A stretch of DNA of 12,567 nucleotides. Source: JBBRLA01 sp038231615. GTDB taxonomy: Bacteria; Myxococcota_A; Polyangia; Palsa-1104; JAEUJZ01. The notes under the pieces were generated by a model. That model was not told the DNA's origin and did not search any database. It saw only the letters and a program-made list of their open reading frames with translations. Numbering within the stretch: position 1 is the first letter of the stretch; each line of letters opens with the position of its first letter. The DNA lies in the NCBI GenBank assembly GCA_038231615.1, contig JBBRLA010000202.1, forward strand, positions 1-12,567. The letters are read 5' to 3'. Below, piece after piece: positions 11,221 to 12,567 of this stretch. Made by a program: the position numbers and the translations under genes.

Positions 11221-12411
11221 ATGTTGATGAAAAAGGCCAAGGCCGAAGCCGAAACCCTCTGGCATCGGCTGCTGGTCACAGCCGGGCTCTTCGGCCTGTC
11301 GCTGTCGATTCTGTCGACTCTGTCGTTGGGGTGCAAGTCGAAGGACGCATATCCCTGGGTCCTTCCCTCCGGCCTGCCCCGGCCCATCGAGCCCGAGGAC
11401 AACCCCGTCACCCGGTCCAAGGTAGAGCTGGGGCGGCGCCTGTTCTACGACACCCGGCTCTCGGTGAACGCCACCCTGTCGTGCGCCACCTGCCACCAGC
11501 AAAAGCTCGCCTTCACCGATGGTCGGCCCCGCGCCGTCGGCGTCAACGGCGAACTGCACGCCCGCGGCGCCATGTCCCTGGTCAACGTCGCCTACGGCAC
11601 CAGCTTCGGCTGGGGCAACCCGGTCATCACCAGCCTGGAAAAGCAGGCCATGATCCCGCTCTTCACCGAGCACCCGGTGGAGTTCGGCCTGGCCGGCCAC
11701 GAGGACCAGATGCTGGCCCGCCTGCGCACCGATCCCCGCTACCCCGCCCAATTTGCCGCCGCCTTCCAGGGCGACGCCGGCCCGGACCCGATCAGCATTG
11801 CCAGCATCGTCCGCGCCATCGCCTCCTTCGAGCGGACGCTCATCTCCTACGACTCGCCCTATGACCGCCACCTGCTCGGACAAGACCAGGGCCCCATGTC
11901 GGCCTCTGCCCAGCGCGGCGAGATGCTCTTTCACTCGGAGCGACTGGAGTGCTTCCACTGCCACGGCGGGTTCTTCTTCACCGACTCGGTGATCTTCCGC
12001 GGCAAGACTTTCGTCGAGACCGCCTTCCACAACAACGGGCTCTACAACCTCGACGGCAAGGGCGCGTATCCGAAAGGCAACGCCGGGGTCTACGAAAGCT
12101 CCGGCAACCCCGCCGACATGGGCCGCTTCAAGGCCCCCACCCTGCGCAACATCGCCCTCACCGCGCCCTACATGCATGACGGCAGCATCGCCACCTTGGA
12201 AGAGGTCCTCGATCACTACGCCGCCGGGGGCCGCACCCTGCCCGCCGGGCCCTTTGCGGGAAACGGCAGCCAGAATCCCAACAAGAGCACCTTCCTCCTG
12301 GGCTTCACCCTGACCCCGCAGGAGAAAAAGGACGTCCTCGCCTTCCTGAACAGCCTGACCGATGAGGGCTTCATCCGCGACCCGCGCTTCGCCGATCCGG
12401 GACCCAACTGA
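11221..12411 (+). CDS. mbnH: MbnH-family di-heme cytochrome c peroxidase/MauG-like enzyme
   Basis: 396 aa, exported di-heme protein of the bCcP/MauG superfamily and the partner of MbnP. It oxidises a Trp of MbnP, using peroxide or O2-derived equivalents by family analogy. Two heme-binding CxxCH sites are clear: CATCH (Cys88, Cys91, His92) and CFHCH (Cys244, Cys247, His248). Other family blocks are ELGRRLFYDTRLSVN (69-83), MSLVNVAYG (118-126), MIPLFTEHPVEFG (144-156) and FKAPTLRNIALTAPYMHDG (303-321), where Tyr317 or Met318 could be the distal heme ligand (Tyr in MauG-like, Met in peroxidases). A hydrophobic segment ends in LSLGC (Cys38), a loose lipobox, so lipid anchoring is likely but the -3 residue is atypical. 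In-frame ATGs at 11221 and 11227 are both possible; neither has a strong ribosome site. Six nucleotides separate it from mbnP, implying one transcript. Confidence 0.93.
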   Translation: MLMKKAKAEAETLWHRLLVTAGLFGLSLSILSTLSLGCKSKDAYPWVLPSGLPRPIEPEDNPVTRSKVELGRRLFYDTRLSVNATLSCATCHQQKLAFTDGRPRAVGVNGELHARGAMSLVNVAYGTSFGWGNPVITSLEKQAMIPLFTEHPVEFGLAGHEDQMLARLRTDPRYPAQFAAAFQGDAGPDPISIASIVRAIASFERTLISYDSPYDRHLLGQDQGPMSASAQRGEMLFHSERLECFHCHGGFFFTDSVIFRGKTFVETAFHNNGLYNLDGKGAYPKGNAGVYESSGNPADMGRFKAPTLRNIALTAPYMHDGSIATLEEVLDHYAAGGRTLPAGPFAGNGSQNPNKSTFLLGFTLTPQEKKDVLAFLNSLTDEGFIRDPRFADPGPN

Positions 12412-12472
12412 ACGGCTTCGTGCACGAGCGCGGCTGGCGCGCGAGACCCGGGGTTGTCACACTCTCCTTTAC

Positions 12473-12567
12473 ATGAGCATGGAACCCCTGGGACACGCCG
12501 TCCAGACCGTGGCCGAGCTGCACGCCCGCGCCGAGCTGGGGGTCAGCAAGCACCAGCGCAAGGTCGA
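12473..12567 (+). CDS. 5' end of an unrecognised gene, truncated by the window edge
   Basis: ATG at 12473 opens a frame that stays open to the window end (31 codons): MSMEPLGHAVQTVAELHARA continuing with LGVSKHQRK. The codon pattern is high-GC third position, as in neighbouring genes, and the segment looks helical. It vaguely recalls the start of DUF1003-type membrane proteins, but that is only an impression. No clear ribosome site precedes it, and a second ATG follows at 12479. The 61-nt gap after mbnH contains TCGTGCACGA, a 10-bp palindrome, but no convincing terminator. Confidence 0.45.
   Translation, partial: MSMEPLGHAVQTVAELHARAELGVSKHQRKV

Noticed and set aside
10132..12216. 694-codon minus-strand frame opposite mbnP/mbnH
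   Set aside because: It is antisense to two well-supported genes, has low-complexity Gly/Ala/Val/Gln content, and overlaps the maf start.
12371..12553. 60-codon minus-strand ORF at the right end
   Set aside because: It overlaps the mbnH 3' end and the plus-strand gene start, and shows no domain; AAAGGAGAG at about 12461-12470 lies inside it and does not lead to a credible start.

Overview
The window is high-GC DNA in which densely packed genes alternate strands, with several short regulatory gaps. The best taxonomic hints are the MbnP/MbnH 'metallo-mystery' pair (homologous to a neighbouring pair known in Myxococcus xanthus), a small Cys-rich lipoprotein, a Uma2-family nuclease, and a long fused activase/dehydratase. 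Together these suggest a myxobacterium-like (Myxococcota/deltaproteobacterial) chromosome. This is an inference, not a proof. I saw no phage, plasmid, rRNA, tRNA or CRISPR signature.

Layout from the left: a Uma2-family nuclease gene (minus strand) runs off the left edge. Next is murI (glutamate racemase, minus strand), which probably uses a GTG start and has a roughly 190-nt leader. A divergent control region (about 1970-2273) contains a perfect 7+7 bp palindrome. It separates murI from a two-gene plus-strand operon. The first gene (1259 aa) fuses two BcrA/BadF/HgdC-type ATPase (activase) domains, a four-Cys motif and a DUF2229-type HgdB-like region, and ends in a coiled coil. The second (568 aa) is an HgdB/COG3581-like 2-hydroxyacyl-CoA dehydratase-type subunit. 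Three nucleotides after its stop sits a 119-bp near-perfect palindromic element that looks like a MITE or REPIN.

Further right: a small Cys-rich lipoprotein gene (plus), converging with dnaJ (minus); dnaJ has a good sigma70-type promoter overlapped by an inverted repeat. Then comes a Maf-type nucleotide pyrophosphatase gene (minus), divergent from a tightly linked mbnP-mbnH pair (plus). The window ends in the first 31 codons of an unrecognised gene.

Functional themes: (1) The activase/dehydratase operon should be an ATP-driven, low-potential electron-transfer machine: the activase hydrolyses ATP to push an electron from an Fe-S cluster into the dehydratase-like partner. Its substrate is unknown, and this is the least-described system here. 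(2) MbnH (di-heme, MauG-like) is expected to oxidise the first Trp of the WxW motif of MbnP to kynurenine, creating a Cu(I) site on a membrane-anchored lipoprotein. (3) murI, dnaJ and maf are housekeeping genes for peptidoglycan, protein folding and nucleotide sanitation.
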